Positions 52,245 to 63,614 of a DNA stretch of 64,000 nt are shown here, piece after piece; positions within the stretch are counted from its first letter, which is position 1; each line of letters begins with the position of its first letter. Source of the DNA: Cladorhizidae sp. MBARI D1340-BT2 (lineage: Eukaryota; Porifera; Demospongiae; Poecilosclerida; Cladorhizidae); assembly GCA_028752905.1 (NCBI GenBank), contig JAQNBH010000013.1, positions 23,325,477 to 23,389,476 on the forward strand, written 5' to 3'. Both the position numbers and the translations under genes were made by a program. The notes below the pieces were generated by a model. The model was given only the letters and a program-made list of their open reading frames with translations, was not told where the DNA came from and did not search any database.

Positions 52245-53594
52245 ATAATATTCTGCACACTTCACTGTAATGGACTTGATATGATTCGAATGATAGGTTT
52301 CATTATGTGTTCTCTATCTTGATATTTGCCCTAATTTGGTCTATATGTTTCTCATTTTCCCCCCAAAAATCTTGTTATTTTGCCGTAAAGCTCATAACTT
52401 TTCTACACTTTATCCAAAAAAGATAATTATTATATCACCGGATAGCCCTTCTAATTATCTGTCTTTTGTACGTGCCAAAATTTTGAGTACTCTAAGTATT
52501 AGCAAGTTATAGTGATTTGAAGTGGTAAGGTTTGCGATCTTTCCTGGCGTTTTCCAGTTGCCAAAGCGGTGGCCTGCCAGTGAAAAACCACTACATTTAT
52601 TGATAATCTGTTGACATGTTGCAGATAAGGGCCTTCTCTATCAGTTGACAAAATCTGGGACTTTGGTCTTGTTAATTAGGGCAGTTATGAATTGTACTCT
52701 TACTTGATGCTAAACATGTTAGCTTCGTAGATTATCCACACTTCACTGAATAGACTTGATGTATAGCTATTAAGATAGGACTCTCTAAGTGCTCTCTCTT
52801 GATACCAAACATCCATATATTCTGCACACTTCACTGTAATGGACTTGCAAGATAGGTATCTCTCAGTGTTCTCTATCTTGAGCTAAACATGTTAGCTTCA
52901 TAGATTCTCCACACTTCACTGAATAGACTTGATATAATTATAGCTCTAAAGGTAGGCCTCTCTCTGTTCTCTCTCTTGATACCAAACATCCGTATATTCT
53001 GCATACATAGAATCACAAGATAGGTTTCTCTATGTGTTCTCTATCTTGATGCTAAACAGGTTAGCTTCATAGATTCTCCACACTTCACTGTATAAACTTT
53101 TTGGTCTTGTTAATTAGGGCAGTTATGAATTGTACTCTTACTTGATGCTAAACATGTTAGCTTCGTAGATTATCCACACTTCACTGAATAGACTTGATGT
53201 ATAGCTATTAAGATAGGACTCTCTAAGTGCTCTCTCTTGATACCAAACATCCATATATTCTGCACACTTCACTGTAATGGACTTGCAAGATAGGTATCTC
53301 TCAGTGTTCTCTATCTTGAGCTAAACATGTTAGCTTCATAGATTCTCCACACTTCACTGAATAGACTTGATATAATTATAGCTCTAAAGGTAGGCCTCTC
53401 CCTGTTCTCTCTCTTGATACCAAACATCCGTATATTCTGCATACATAGAATCACAAGATAGGTTTCTCTATGTGTTCTCTATCTAGATGCTAAACAGGTT
53501 AGCTTCATAGATTCTCCACACTTCACTGTATAAACTTGATATATAGCTATTAAGATAGGTCTCTCCCTGTGCTCTCTGTTGATATCAAACATCC
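52245..53594 (+). repeat. 1350-bp unit 12, class X, rightmost long unit
   Basis: The junction is at 53099/53100. It has the class X set. It is the last copy of the 438-bp duplication in the window and starts a third trimer whose Z place (54507) lacks the duplication. Confidence 0.93.
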
Positions 53595-54506
53595 ATAATA
53601 TTCTGCACACTTCACTGTAATGGACTTGATATGATTCGAATGATAGGTTTCATTATGTGTTCTCTATCTTGATATTTGCCCTAATTTGGTCTATATGTTT
53701 CTCATTTTCCCCCCAAAAATCTTGTTATTTTGCCGTAAAGCTCATAACTTTTCTACACTTTACCCAAAAAAGATAATTTTTATATCACCGGATAGCCCTT
53801 CTAATTATCTGTCTTTTGTACGTGCCAAAATTTTTAGTACTCTAAGTATTAGCAAGTTATTGTGATTTGAATTGGTAAGGTTTGCGATCTTTCCTGGCGT
53901 TTTCCAGTTGCCAAAGCGGTGGCTTGCCAGTGAAAAACCACTACATTTATTGATAATCTGTTGACATGTTGCAGATAAGGGCCTTCTCTATCAGTTGACA
54001 AAATCTGGGACTTTGGTCTTGTTAATTAGGGCAGTTATGAATTGTACTCTTACTTGATGCTAAACATGTTAGCTACGTAGATTATCCACACTTCACTGAA
54101 TAGACTTGATGTATAGCTATTAAGATAGGACTCTCTAAGTGCTCTCTCTTGACACCAAACATCCATATATTCTGCACACTTCACTGTAATGGACTTGCAA
54201 GATAGGTATCTCTCAGTGTTCTCTATCTTGAGCTAAACATGTTAGCTTCATAGATTCTCCACACTTCACTGAATAGACTTGATATAATTATAGCTCTAAA
54301 GGTAGGCCTATCTCTGTTCTCTCTCTTGATACCAAACATCCGTATATTCTGCATACATAGAATCACAAGATAGGTTTCTCTATGTGTTCTCTATCTTGAT
54401 GCTAAACAGGTTAGCTTCATAGATTCTCCACACTTCACTGTATAAACTTGATATATAGCTATTAAGATAGGTCTCTCCCTGTGCTCTCTGTTGATATCAA
54501 ACATCC
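53595..54506 (+). repeat. 912-bp unit, class Y
   Basis: It has the class Y set plus a private GAATTGGTAAGG near 53870. It is the last unit with CTACGTAG and CTTGACACC. Confidence 0.92.
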
Positions 54507-55418
54507 ATAATATTCTGCACACTTCACTGTAATGGACTTGATATGATTCGAATGATAGGTTTCATTATGTTTTCTCTATCTTGATATTTGCCCTAATTTG
54601 GTCTATATGTTTCTCATTTTCACCCCCAAAATCTTGTTATTTTGCCGTAAAGCTCATAACTTTTCTAAACTTTACCCAAAAAAGATAATTTTTATATCAC
54701 CGGATAGCCCTTCTAATTATCTGTCTTTTGTATGTGCCAAAATTTTGAGTACTCTAAGTATTAGCAAGTTATGGTGATTTGAAGTGGTAAGGTTTGCGAT
54801 CTTTCCTGGCGTTTTCCAGTTGCCAAAGCGGTGGCCTGCCAGTGAAAAACCACTACATTTATTGATAATCTGTTGACATGTTGCAGATAAGGGCCTTCTC
54901 TATCAGTTGACAAAATCTGGGACTTTGGTCTTGTTAATTAGGGCAGTTATGAATTGTACTCTTACTTGATGCTAAACATGTTAGCTTCGTAGATTATCCA
55001 CACTTCACTGAATAGACTTGATGTATAGCTATTAAGATAGGACTCTCTAAGTGCTCTCTCTTGATACCAAACATCCATATATTCTGCACACTTCACTGTA
55101 ATGGACTTGCAAGATAGGTATCTCTCAGTGTTCTCTATCTTGAGCTAAACATGTTAGCTTCATAGATTCTCCACACTTCACTGAATAGACTTGATATAAT
55201 TATAGCTCTAAAGGTAGGCCTCTCTCTGTTCTCTCTCTTGATACCAAACATCCGTATATTCTGCATACATAGAATCACAAGATAGGTTTCTCTATGTGTT
55301 CTCTATCTTGATGCTAAACAGGTTAGCTTCATAGATTCTCCACACTTCACTGTATAAACTTGATATATAGCTATTAAGATAGGTCTCTCCCTGTGCTCTC
55401 TGTTGATATCAAACATCC
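54507..55418 (+). repeat. 912-bp transition unit (Z-like left part)
   Basis: It has CTAAACTTTACC as in class Z, a private GTTTTCTCTATC, an altered run reading TTTTCACCCCCAAAA, and TTTTGTATGTGCC. From offset about 329 on it is a plain monomer with TCTCTCTG and CTTGATG. It shares GTATGTGCC with the next two units. Confidence 0.9.
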
Positions 55419-56324
55419 ATAATATTCTGCACACTTCACTGTAATGGACTTGATATGATTCGAATAATAGGTTTCATTATGTGTTCTCTATCTTGATATT
55501 TGCCCTAATTTGGTCTATATGTTTCTCATTTTCCCCCCAAAAATCTTGTTATTTTGCCGTAAAGCTCATAACTTTTCTACACTTTACCCAAAAAAGATAA
55601 TTTTTATATCACCGGATAGCCCTTCTAATTATCTGTCTTTTGTATGTGCCAAAATTTTGAGTACTCTAAGTATTAGCATGTTATGGTGATTTGAAGTGGT
55701 AAGGTTTGCGATCTTTCCTGGCGTTTTCCAGTTGCCAAAGCGGTGGCCTGCCAGTGAAAAACCACTACATTTATTGATAATCTGTTGACATGTTGCAGAT
55801 AAGGGCCTTCTCTATCAGTTGACAAAATCTGGGACTTTGGTCTTGTTAATTAGGGCAGTTATGAATTGTACTCTTACTTGATGCTAAACATGTTAGCTTC
55901 GTAGATTATCCACACTTCACTGAATAGACTTGATGTATAGCTATTAAGATAGGACTCTCTAAGTGCTCTCTCTTGATACCAAACATCCATATATTCTGCA
56001 CACTTCACTGTAATGGACTTGCAAGATAGGTATCTCTCAGTGTTCTCTATCTTGAGCTAAACATGTTAGCTTCATAGATTCTCCACACTTCAATGAATAG
56101 ACTTGATATATAGCTCTAAAGGTAGGTCTCTCTCGGTTCTCTCTCTTGATACCAAACATCCATATATTCTGCATACATAGAATCACAAGATAGGTTTCTC
56201 TGTGTTCTCTATCTTGATGCTAAACAGTTTAGCTTCATAGATTCTCCACACTTCACTGTATAAACTTGATATATAGCTATTAAGATAGGTCTCTCCCTGT
56301 GCTCTCTGTTGATATCAAACATCC
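55419..56324 (+). repeat. 906-bp variant monomer, copy 1
   Basis: It has a four-base loss in GATATAATTATAGC and a two-base loss turning CTCTATGTGTTC into CTCTGTGTTC. With these come CTTCAATGAATAG, AGGTCTCTCTCGGTTC, CATCCATATATTCTGCAT and AACAGTTTAGC. The same cluster recurs at 57237, showing common descent. It also has CGAATAATAGG and TAGCATGTTATGG. Confidence 0.93.
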
Positions 56325-57236
56325 ATAATATTCTGCACACTTCACTGTAATGGACTTGATATGATTCGAATGATAGGTTTCATTATGTGTTCTCTATCTT
56401 GATATTTGCCCTAATTTGGTCTATATGTTTCTCATTTTCCCCCAAAAAATCTTGTTATTTTGCCGTAAAGCTCATAACTTTTCTACACTTTACTCAAAAA
56501 AGAAAATTTTTATATCACCGGATAGCCCTTCTAATTATCTGTCTTTTGTATGTGCCAAAATTTTGAGTACTCTAAGTATTAGCATGTTATGGTGATTTGA
56601 AGTGGTAAGGTTTGCGATCTTTCCTGGCGTTTTCCAGTTGCCAAAGCGGTGGCCTGCCAGTGAAAAACCACTACATTTATTGATAATCTGTTGACATGTT
56701 GCAGATAAGGGCCTTCTCTATCAGTTGACAAAATCTGGGACTTTGGTCTTGTTAATTAGGGCAGTTATGAATTGTACTCTTACTTGATGCTAAACATGTT
56801 AGCTTCGTAGATTATCCACACTTCACTGAATAGACTTGATGTATAGCTATTAAGATAGGACTCTCTAAGTGCTCTCTCTTGATACCAAACATCCATATAT
56901 TCTGCACACTTCACTGTAATGGACTTGCAAGATAGGTATCTCTCAGGGTTCTCTATCTTGAGCTAAACATGTTAGCTTCATAGATTCTCCACACTTCACT
57001 GAATAGACTTGATATAATTATAGCTCTAAAGGTAGGCCTCTCCCTGTTCTCTCTCTTGATACCAAACATCCGTATATTCTGCATACATAGAATCACAAGA
57101 TAGGTTTCTCTATGTGTTCTTTATCTAGATGCTAAACAGGTTAGCTTCATAGATTCTCCACACTTCACTGTATAAACTTGATATATAGCTATTAAGATAG
57201 GTCTCTCCCTGTGCTCTCTGTTGATATCAAACATCC

Positions 57237-58142
57237 ATAATATTCTGCACACTTCACTGTAATGGACTTGATATGATTCGAATGATAGGTTTCATTATGT
57301 GTTCTCTATCTTGATATTTGCCCTAATTTGGTCTATATGTTTCTCATTTTCCCCCCAAAAATCTTGTTATTTTGCCGTAAAGCTCATAACTTTTCTACAC
57401 TTTACTCAAAAAAGAAATTTTTTATATCACCGGATAGCCCTTCTAATTATCTATCTTTTGTACGTGCCAAAATTTTGAGTACTCTAAGTATTAGCAAGTT
57501 ATGGTGATTTGAAGTGGTAAGGTTTGCGATCTTTCCTGGCGTTTTCCAGTTGCCAAAGCGGTGGCCTGCCAGTGAAAAACCACTACATTTATTGATAATC
57601 TGTTGACATGTTGCAGATAAGGGCCTTCTCTATCAGTTGACAAAATCTGGGACTTTGGTCTTGTTAATTAGGGCAGTTATGAATTGTACTCTTACTTGAT
57701 GCTAAACATGTTAGCTTCGTAGATTATCCACACTTCACTGAATAGACTTGATGTATAGCTATTAAGATAGGACTCTCTAAGTGCTCTCTCTTGATACCAA
57801 ACATCCATATATTCTGCACACTTCACTGTAATGGACTTGCAAGATAGGTATCTCTCAGTGTTCTCTATCTTGAGCTAAACATGTTAGCTTCATAGATTCT
57901 CCACACTTCAATGAATAGACTTGATATATAGCTCTAAAGGTAGGTCTCTCTCGGTTCTCTCTCTTGATACCAAACATCCATATATTCTGCATACATAGAA
58001 TCACAAGATAGGTTTCTCTGTGTTCTCTATCTTGATGCTAAACAGTTTAGCTTCATAGATTCTCCACACTTCACTGTATAAACTTGATATATAGCTATTA
58101 AGATAGGTCTCTCCCTGTGCTCTCTGTTGATATCAAACATCC
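57237..58142 (+). repeat. 906-bp variant monomer, copy 2
   Basis: It shares the full set of six changes of 55419 in sub-repeats 2 and 3. Its single-copy segment differs (TTTACTCAAAAAAG with GAAATTTTTTATATC, CTATCTTTTGTACG), matching the TTTACTC of units 56325 and 58143. So right and left halves have been reassorted. Confidence 0.93.
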
Positions 58143-61100
58143 ATAATATTCTGCACACTTCACTGTAATGGACTTGATATGATTCGAATGATAGGTTTCA
58201 TTATGTGTTCTCTATCTTGATATTTGCCCTAATTTGGTCTATATGTTTCTCATTTCCCCCCAAAAAATCTTGTTATTTTGCCGTAAAGCTCATAACTTTT
58301 CTACACTTTACTCAAAAAAGAAAATTTTTATATCACCGGATAGCCCTTCTAATTATCTGTCTTTGGTACGTGCCAAAATTTTGAGTACTCTAAGTATTAG
58401 CAAGTTATGGTGATTTGAAGTGGTAAGGTTTGCGATCTTTCCTGGCGTTTTCCAGTTGCCAAAGCGGTGGCCTGCCAGTGAAAAACCACTACATTTATTG
58501 ATAATCTGTTGACATGTTGCAGATAAGGGCCTTCTCTATCAGTTGACAAAATCTGGGACTTTGGTCTTGTTAATTAGGGCAGTTATGAATTGTACTCTTA
58601 CTTGATGCTAAACATGTTAGCTTCGTAGATTATCCACACTTCACTGAATAGACTTGATGTATAGCTATTAAGATAGGACTCTCTAAGTGCTCTCTCTTGA
58701 TACCAAACATCCATATATTCTGCACACTTCACTGTAATGGACTTGCAAGATAGGTATCTCTCAGTGTTCTCTATCTTGAGCTAAACATGTTAGCTTCATA
58801 GATTCTCCACACTTCACTGAATAGACTTGATATAATTATAGCTCTAAAGGTAGGCCTCTCCCTGTTCTCTCTCTTGATACCAAACATCCGTATATTCTGC
58901 ATACATAGAATCACAAGATAGGTTTCTCTATGTGTTCTCTATCTAGATGCTAAATAGGTTAGCTTCATAGATTCTCCATACTTCACTGTATAAACTTGAT
59001 ATATAGCTATTAAGATAGGTCTCTCCCTGTGCTCTCTGTTGATATCAAACATCCATAATATTCTGCACACTTCACTGTAATGGACTTGATATGATTCGAA
59101 TGATAGGTTTCATTATGTGTTCTCTATCTTGATATTTGCCCTAATTTGGTCTATATGTTTCTCATTTTCCCCCCAAAAATCTTGTTATTTTGCCGTAAAG
59201 CTCATAACTTTTCTACACTTTACCCCAAAAAGATAATTTTTATATCACCGGATAGCTCTTCTAATTATCTGTCTTTTGTACGTGCCAAAATTTTGAGTAC
59301 TCTAAGTATTAGCAAGTTATGGTGATTTGAAGTGGTAAGGTTTGCGATCTTTCCTGGCGTTTTCCAGTTGCCAAAGCGGTAGCCTGCCAGTGAAAAACCA
59401 CTACATTTATTGATAATCTGTTGACATGTTGCAGATAAGGGCCTTCTCTATCAGTTGACAAAATCTGGGACTTTGGTCTTGTTAATTAGGGCAGTTATGA
59501 ATTGTACTCTTACTTGATGCTAAACATGTTAGCTTCGTAGATTATCCACACTTCACTGAATAGACTTGATGTATAGCTATTAAGATAGGACTCTCTAAGT
59601 GCTCTCTCTTGATACCAAACATCCATATATTCTGCACACTTCACTGTAATGGACTTGCAAGATAGGTATCTCTCAGTGTTCTCTATCTTGAGCTAAACAT
59701 GTTAGCTTCATAGATTCTCCACACTTCACTGAATAGACTTGATATAATTATAGCTCTAAAGGTAGGCCTCTCTCTGTTCTCTCTCTTGATACCAAACATC
59801 CGTATATTCTGCATACATAGAATCACAAGATAGGTTTCTCTATGTGTTCTCTATCTTGATGCTAAACAGGTTAGCTTCATAGATTCTCCACACTTCACTG
59901 TATAAACTTGATATATAGCTATTAAGATAGGTCTCTCCCTGTGCTCTCTGTTGATATCAAACATCCATAATATTCTGCACACTTCACTGTAATGGACTTG
60001 ATATGATTCGAATGATAGGTTTCATTATGTGTTCTCTATCTTGATATTTGCCCTAATTTGGTCTATATGTTTCTCATTTTCCCCCAAAAAATCTTGTTAT
60101 TTTGCCGTAAAGCTCATAACTTTTCTACACTTTACCCAAAAAAGATAATTTTTATATCATCGGATAGCCCTTCTAATTATCTGTCTTTTGTACGTGCCAA
60201 AATTTTGAGTACTCTAAGTATTAGCAAGTTATGGTGATTTGAAGTGGTAAGGTTTGCGATCTTTCCTGGCGTTTTCCAGTTGCCAAAGCGGTGGCCTGCC
60301 AGTGAAAAACCACTACATTTATTGATAATCTGTTGACATGTTGCAGATAAGGGCCTTCTCTATCAGTTGACAAAATCTGGGACTTTGGTCTTGTTAATTA
60401 GGGCAGTTATGAATTGTACTCTTACTTGATGCTAAACATGTTAGCTTCGTAGATTATCCACACTTCACTGAATAGACTTGATGTATAGCTATTAAGATAG
60501 GACTCTCTAAGTGCTCTCTCTTGATACCAAACATCCATATATTCTGCACACTTCACTGTAATGGACTTGCAAGATAGGTATCTCTCAGTGTTCTCTATCT
60601 TGAGCTAAACATGTTAGCTTCATAGATTCTCCACACTTCACTGAATAGACTTGATATAATTATAGCTCTAAAGGTAGGCCTCTCCCTGTTCTCTCTCTTG
60701 ATACCAAACATCCGTATATTCTGCATACATAGAATCACAAGATAGGTTTCTCTATGTGTTCTCTATCTAGATGCTAAACAGGTTAGCTTCATAGATTCTC
60801 CACACTTCACTGTATAAACTTGATATATAGCTATTAAGATAGGTCTCTCCCTGTGCTCTCTGTTGATATCAAACATCCATAATATTCTGCACACTTCACT
60901 GTAATGGACTTGATATGATTCGAATGATAGGTTTCATTATGTGTTCTCTATCTTGATATTTGCCCTAATTTGGTCGATATGTTTCTCATTTTCCCCCCAA
61001 AAATCTTGTTATTTTGCCGTAAAGCTAATAACTTTTCTACACTTTACCCAAAAAAGATAATTTTTATATCACCGGATAGCCCTTCTAATTATCTGTCTTT

Positions 61101-63614
61101 TGTACGTGCCAAAATTTTGAGTACTCTAAGTATTAGCAAGTTATGGTGATTTGAAGTGGTAAGGTTTGCGATCTTTCCTGGCGTTTTCCAGTTGCCAAAG
61201 CGGTGGCCTGCCAGTGAAAAACCACTACATTTATTGATAATCTGTTGACATGTTGCAGATAAGGGCCTTCTCTATCAGTTGACAAAATCTGGGACTTTGG
61301 TCTTGTTAATTAAGGCAGTTATGAATTGTACTCTTACTTGATGCTAAACATGTTAGCTTCGTAGATTATCCACACTTCACTGAATAGACTTGATGTATAG
61401 CTATTAAGATAGGACTCTCTAAGTGCTCTCTCTTGATACCAAACATCCATATATTCTGCACACTTCACTGTAATGGACTTGCAAGATAGGTATCTCTCAG
61501 TGTTCTCTATCTTGAGCTAAACATGTTAGCTTCATAGATTCTCCACACTTCACTGAATAGACTTGATATAATTATAGCTCTAAAGGTAGGCCTCTCTCTG
61601 TTCTCTCTCTTGATACCAAACATCCGTATATTCTGCATACATAGAATCACAAGATAGGTTTCTCTATGTGTTCTCTATCTTGATGCTAAACAGGTTAGCT
61701 TCATAGATTCTCCACACTTCACTGTATAAACTTGATATATAGCTATTAAGATAGGTCTCTCCCTGTGCTCTCTGTTGATATCAAACATCCATAATATTCT
61801 GCACACTTCACTGTAATGGACTTGATATGATTCGAATGATAGGTTTCATTATGTGTTCTCTATCTTGATATTTGCCCTAATTTGGTCTATATGTTTCTCA
61901 TTTCCCCCCCCAAAATCTTGTTATTTTGCCGTAAAGCTCATAACTTTTCTACACTTTACCCAAAAAAGATAATTTTTATATCATCGGATAGCCCTTCTAA
62001 TTATCTGTCTTTTGTACGTGCCAAAATTTTGAGTACTCTAAGTATTAGCAAGTTATGGTGATTTGAAGTGGTAAGGTTTGCGATCTTTCCTGGCGTTTTC
62101 CAGTTGCCAAAGCGGTGGCCTGCCAGTGAAAAACCACTACATTTATTGATAATCTGTTGACATGTTGCAGATAAGGGCCTTCTCTATCAGTTGACAAAAT
62201 CTGGGACTTTGGTCTTGTTAATTAGGGCAGTTATGAATTGTACTCTTACTTGATGCTAAACATGTTAGCTTCGTAGATTATCCACACTTCACTGAATAGA
62301 CTTGATGTATAGCTATTAAGATAGGACTCTCTAAGTGCTCTCTCTTGATACCAAACATCCATATATTCTGCACACTTCACTGTAATGGACTTGCAAGATA
62401 GGTATCTCTCAGTGTTCTCTATCTTGAGCTAAACATGTTAGCTTCATAGATTCTCCACACTTCACTGAATAGACTTGATATAATTATAGCTCTAAAGGTA
62501 GGCCTCTCCCTGTTCTCTCTCTTGATACCAAACATCCGTATATTCTGCATACATAGAATCACAAGATAGGTTTCTCTATGTGTTCTCTATCTAGATGCTA
62601 AACAGGTTAGCTTCATAGATTCTCCACACTTCACTGTATAAACTTGATATATAGCTATTAAGATAGGTCTCTCCCTGTGCTCTCTGTTGATATCAAACAT
62701 CCATAATATTCTGCACACTTCACTGTAATGGACTTGATATTATTCGAATGATAGGTTTCATTATGTGTTCTCTATCTTGATATTTGCCCTAATTTGGTCG
62801 ATATGTTTCTCATTTTCCCCCCAAAAATCTTGTTATTTTGCCGTAAAGCTAATAACTTTTCTACACTTTACCCAAAAAAGATAATTTTTATATCACCGGA
62901 TAGCCCTTCTAATTATCTGTCTTTTGTACGTGCCAAAATTTTGAGTACTCTAAGTATTAGCAAGTTATGGTGATTTGAAGTGGTAAGGTTTGCGATCTTT
63001 CCTGGCGTTTTCCAGTTGCCAAAGCGGTGGCCTGCCAGTGAAAAACCACTACATTTATTGATAATCTGTTGACATGTTGCAGATAAGGGCCTTCTCTATC
63101 AGTTGACAAAATCTGGGACTTTGGTCTTGTTAATTAGGGCAGTTATGAATTGTACTCTTACTTGATGCTAAACATGTTAGCTTCGTAGATTATCCACACT
63201 TCACTGAATAGACTTGATGTATAGCTATTAAGATAGGACTCTCTAAGTGCTCTCTCTTGATACCAAACATCCATATATTCTGCACACTTCACTGTAATGG
63301 ACTTGCAAGATAGGTATCTCTCAGTGTTCTCTATCTTGAGCTAAACATGTTAGCTTCATAGATTCTCCACACTTCACTGAATAGACTTGATATAATTATA
63401 GCTCTAAAGGTAGGCCTCTCCCTGTTCTCTCTCTTGATACCAAACATCCGTATATTCTGCATACATAGAATCACAAGATAGGTTTCTCTATGTGTTCTCT
63501 ATCTAGATGCTAAACAGGTTAGCTTCATAGATTCTCCACACTTCACTGTATAAACTTGATATATAGCTATTAAGATAGGTCTCTCCCTGTGCTCTCTGTT
63601 GATATCAAACATCC
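58143..63614. repeat. Right-edge block echoing the left edge of the window
   Basis: Unit 58143 has AAATAGGTTAG, otherwise only in unit 1. Unit 59055 has TTTACCCCAAAAAG and GATAGCTCTTC, otherwise together only in 913 and 1825. Units 59967 and 61791 have ATCATCGG, otherwise only in 1 and 2737. Units 60879 and 62703 have GGTCGATATG with AAGCTAATAAC, otherwise together only in 3649. The order is the same at both edges. Confidence 0.75.

Larger units (their letters stand above)
31008..54506. repeat. Domain B: higher-order repeat region mixing 912- and 1350-bp units
   Basis: This region contains 12 units of the 1350-bp plan (starts 31008, 34182, 35532, 37794, 40059, 41409, 43671, 45933, 47283, 48633, 50895, 52245) and 8 of 912 bp (32358, 33270, 36882, 39147, 42759, 45021, 49983, 53595). 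Each long unit has the segment at offsets 418-855 repeated once. Shared private variants group the units into X, Y and Z classes and into a longer L-S-(S)-L-X-Y order. No long unit lies outside this region in the window, so the long form arose and spread locally or came in as a block. Confidence 0.95.
52245..55418. repeat. Higher-order trimer copy 3, with a short last member
   Basis: X (52245) and Y (53595) are standard. The third member (54507-55418) has CTAAACTTTACC as in Z but is 912 bp and has GGCCTGCC, TTCGTAG and CTTGATACC. It therefore looks like a recombinant between a Z unit (left part) and a plain monomer (right part), and it marks the edge of the higher-order region. Confidence 0.8.
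55419..59054. repeat. 1818-bp dimer, about two copies
   Basis: A 906-bp unit followed by a 912-bp unit occurs twice: 55419 with 56325, and 57237 with 58143, at a spacing of 1818 bp. TTTACTCAAAAAAG is shared by 56325, 57237 and 58143. This is a second, independent start of higher-order structure, just right of the X-Y-Z region. Confidence 0.8.
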
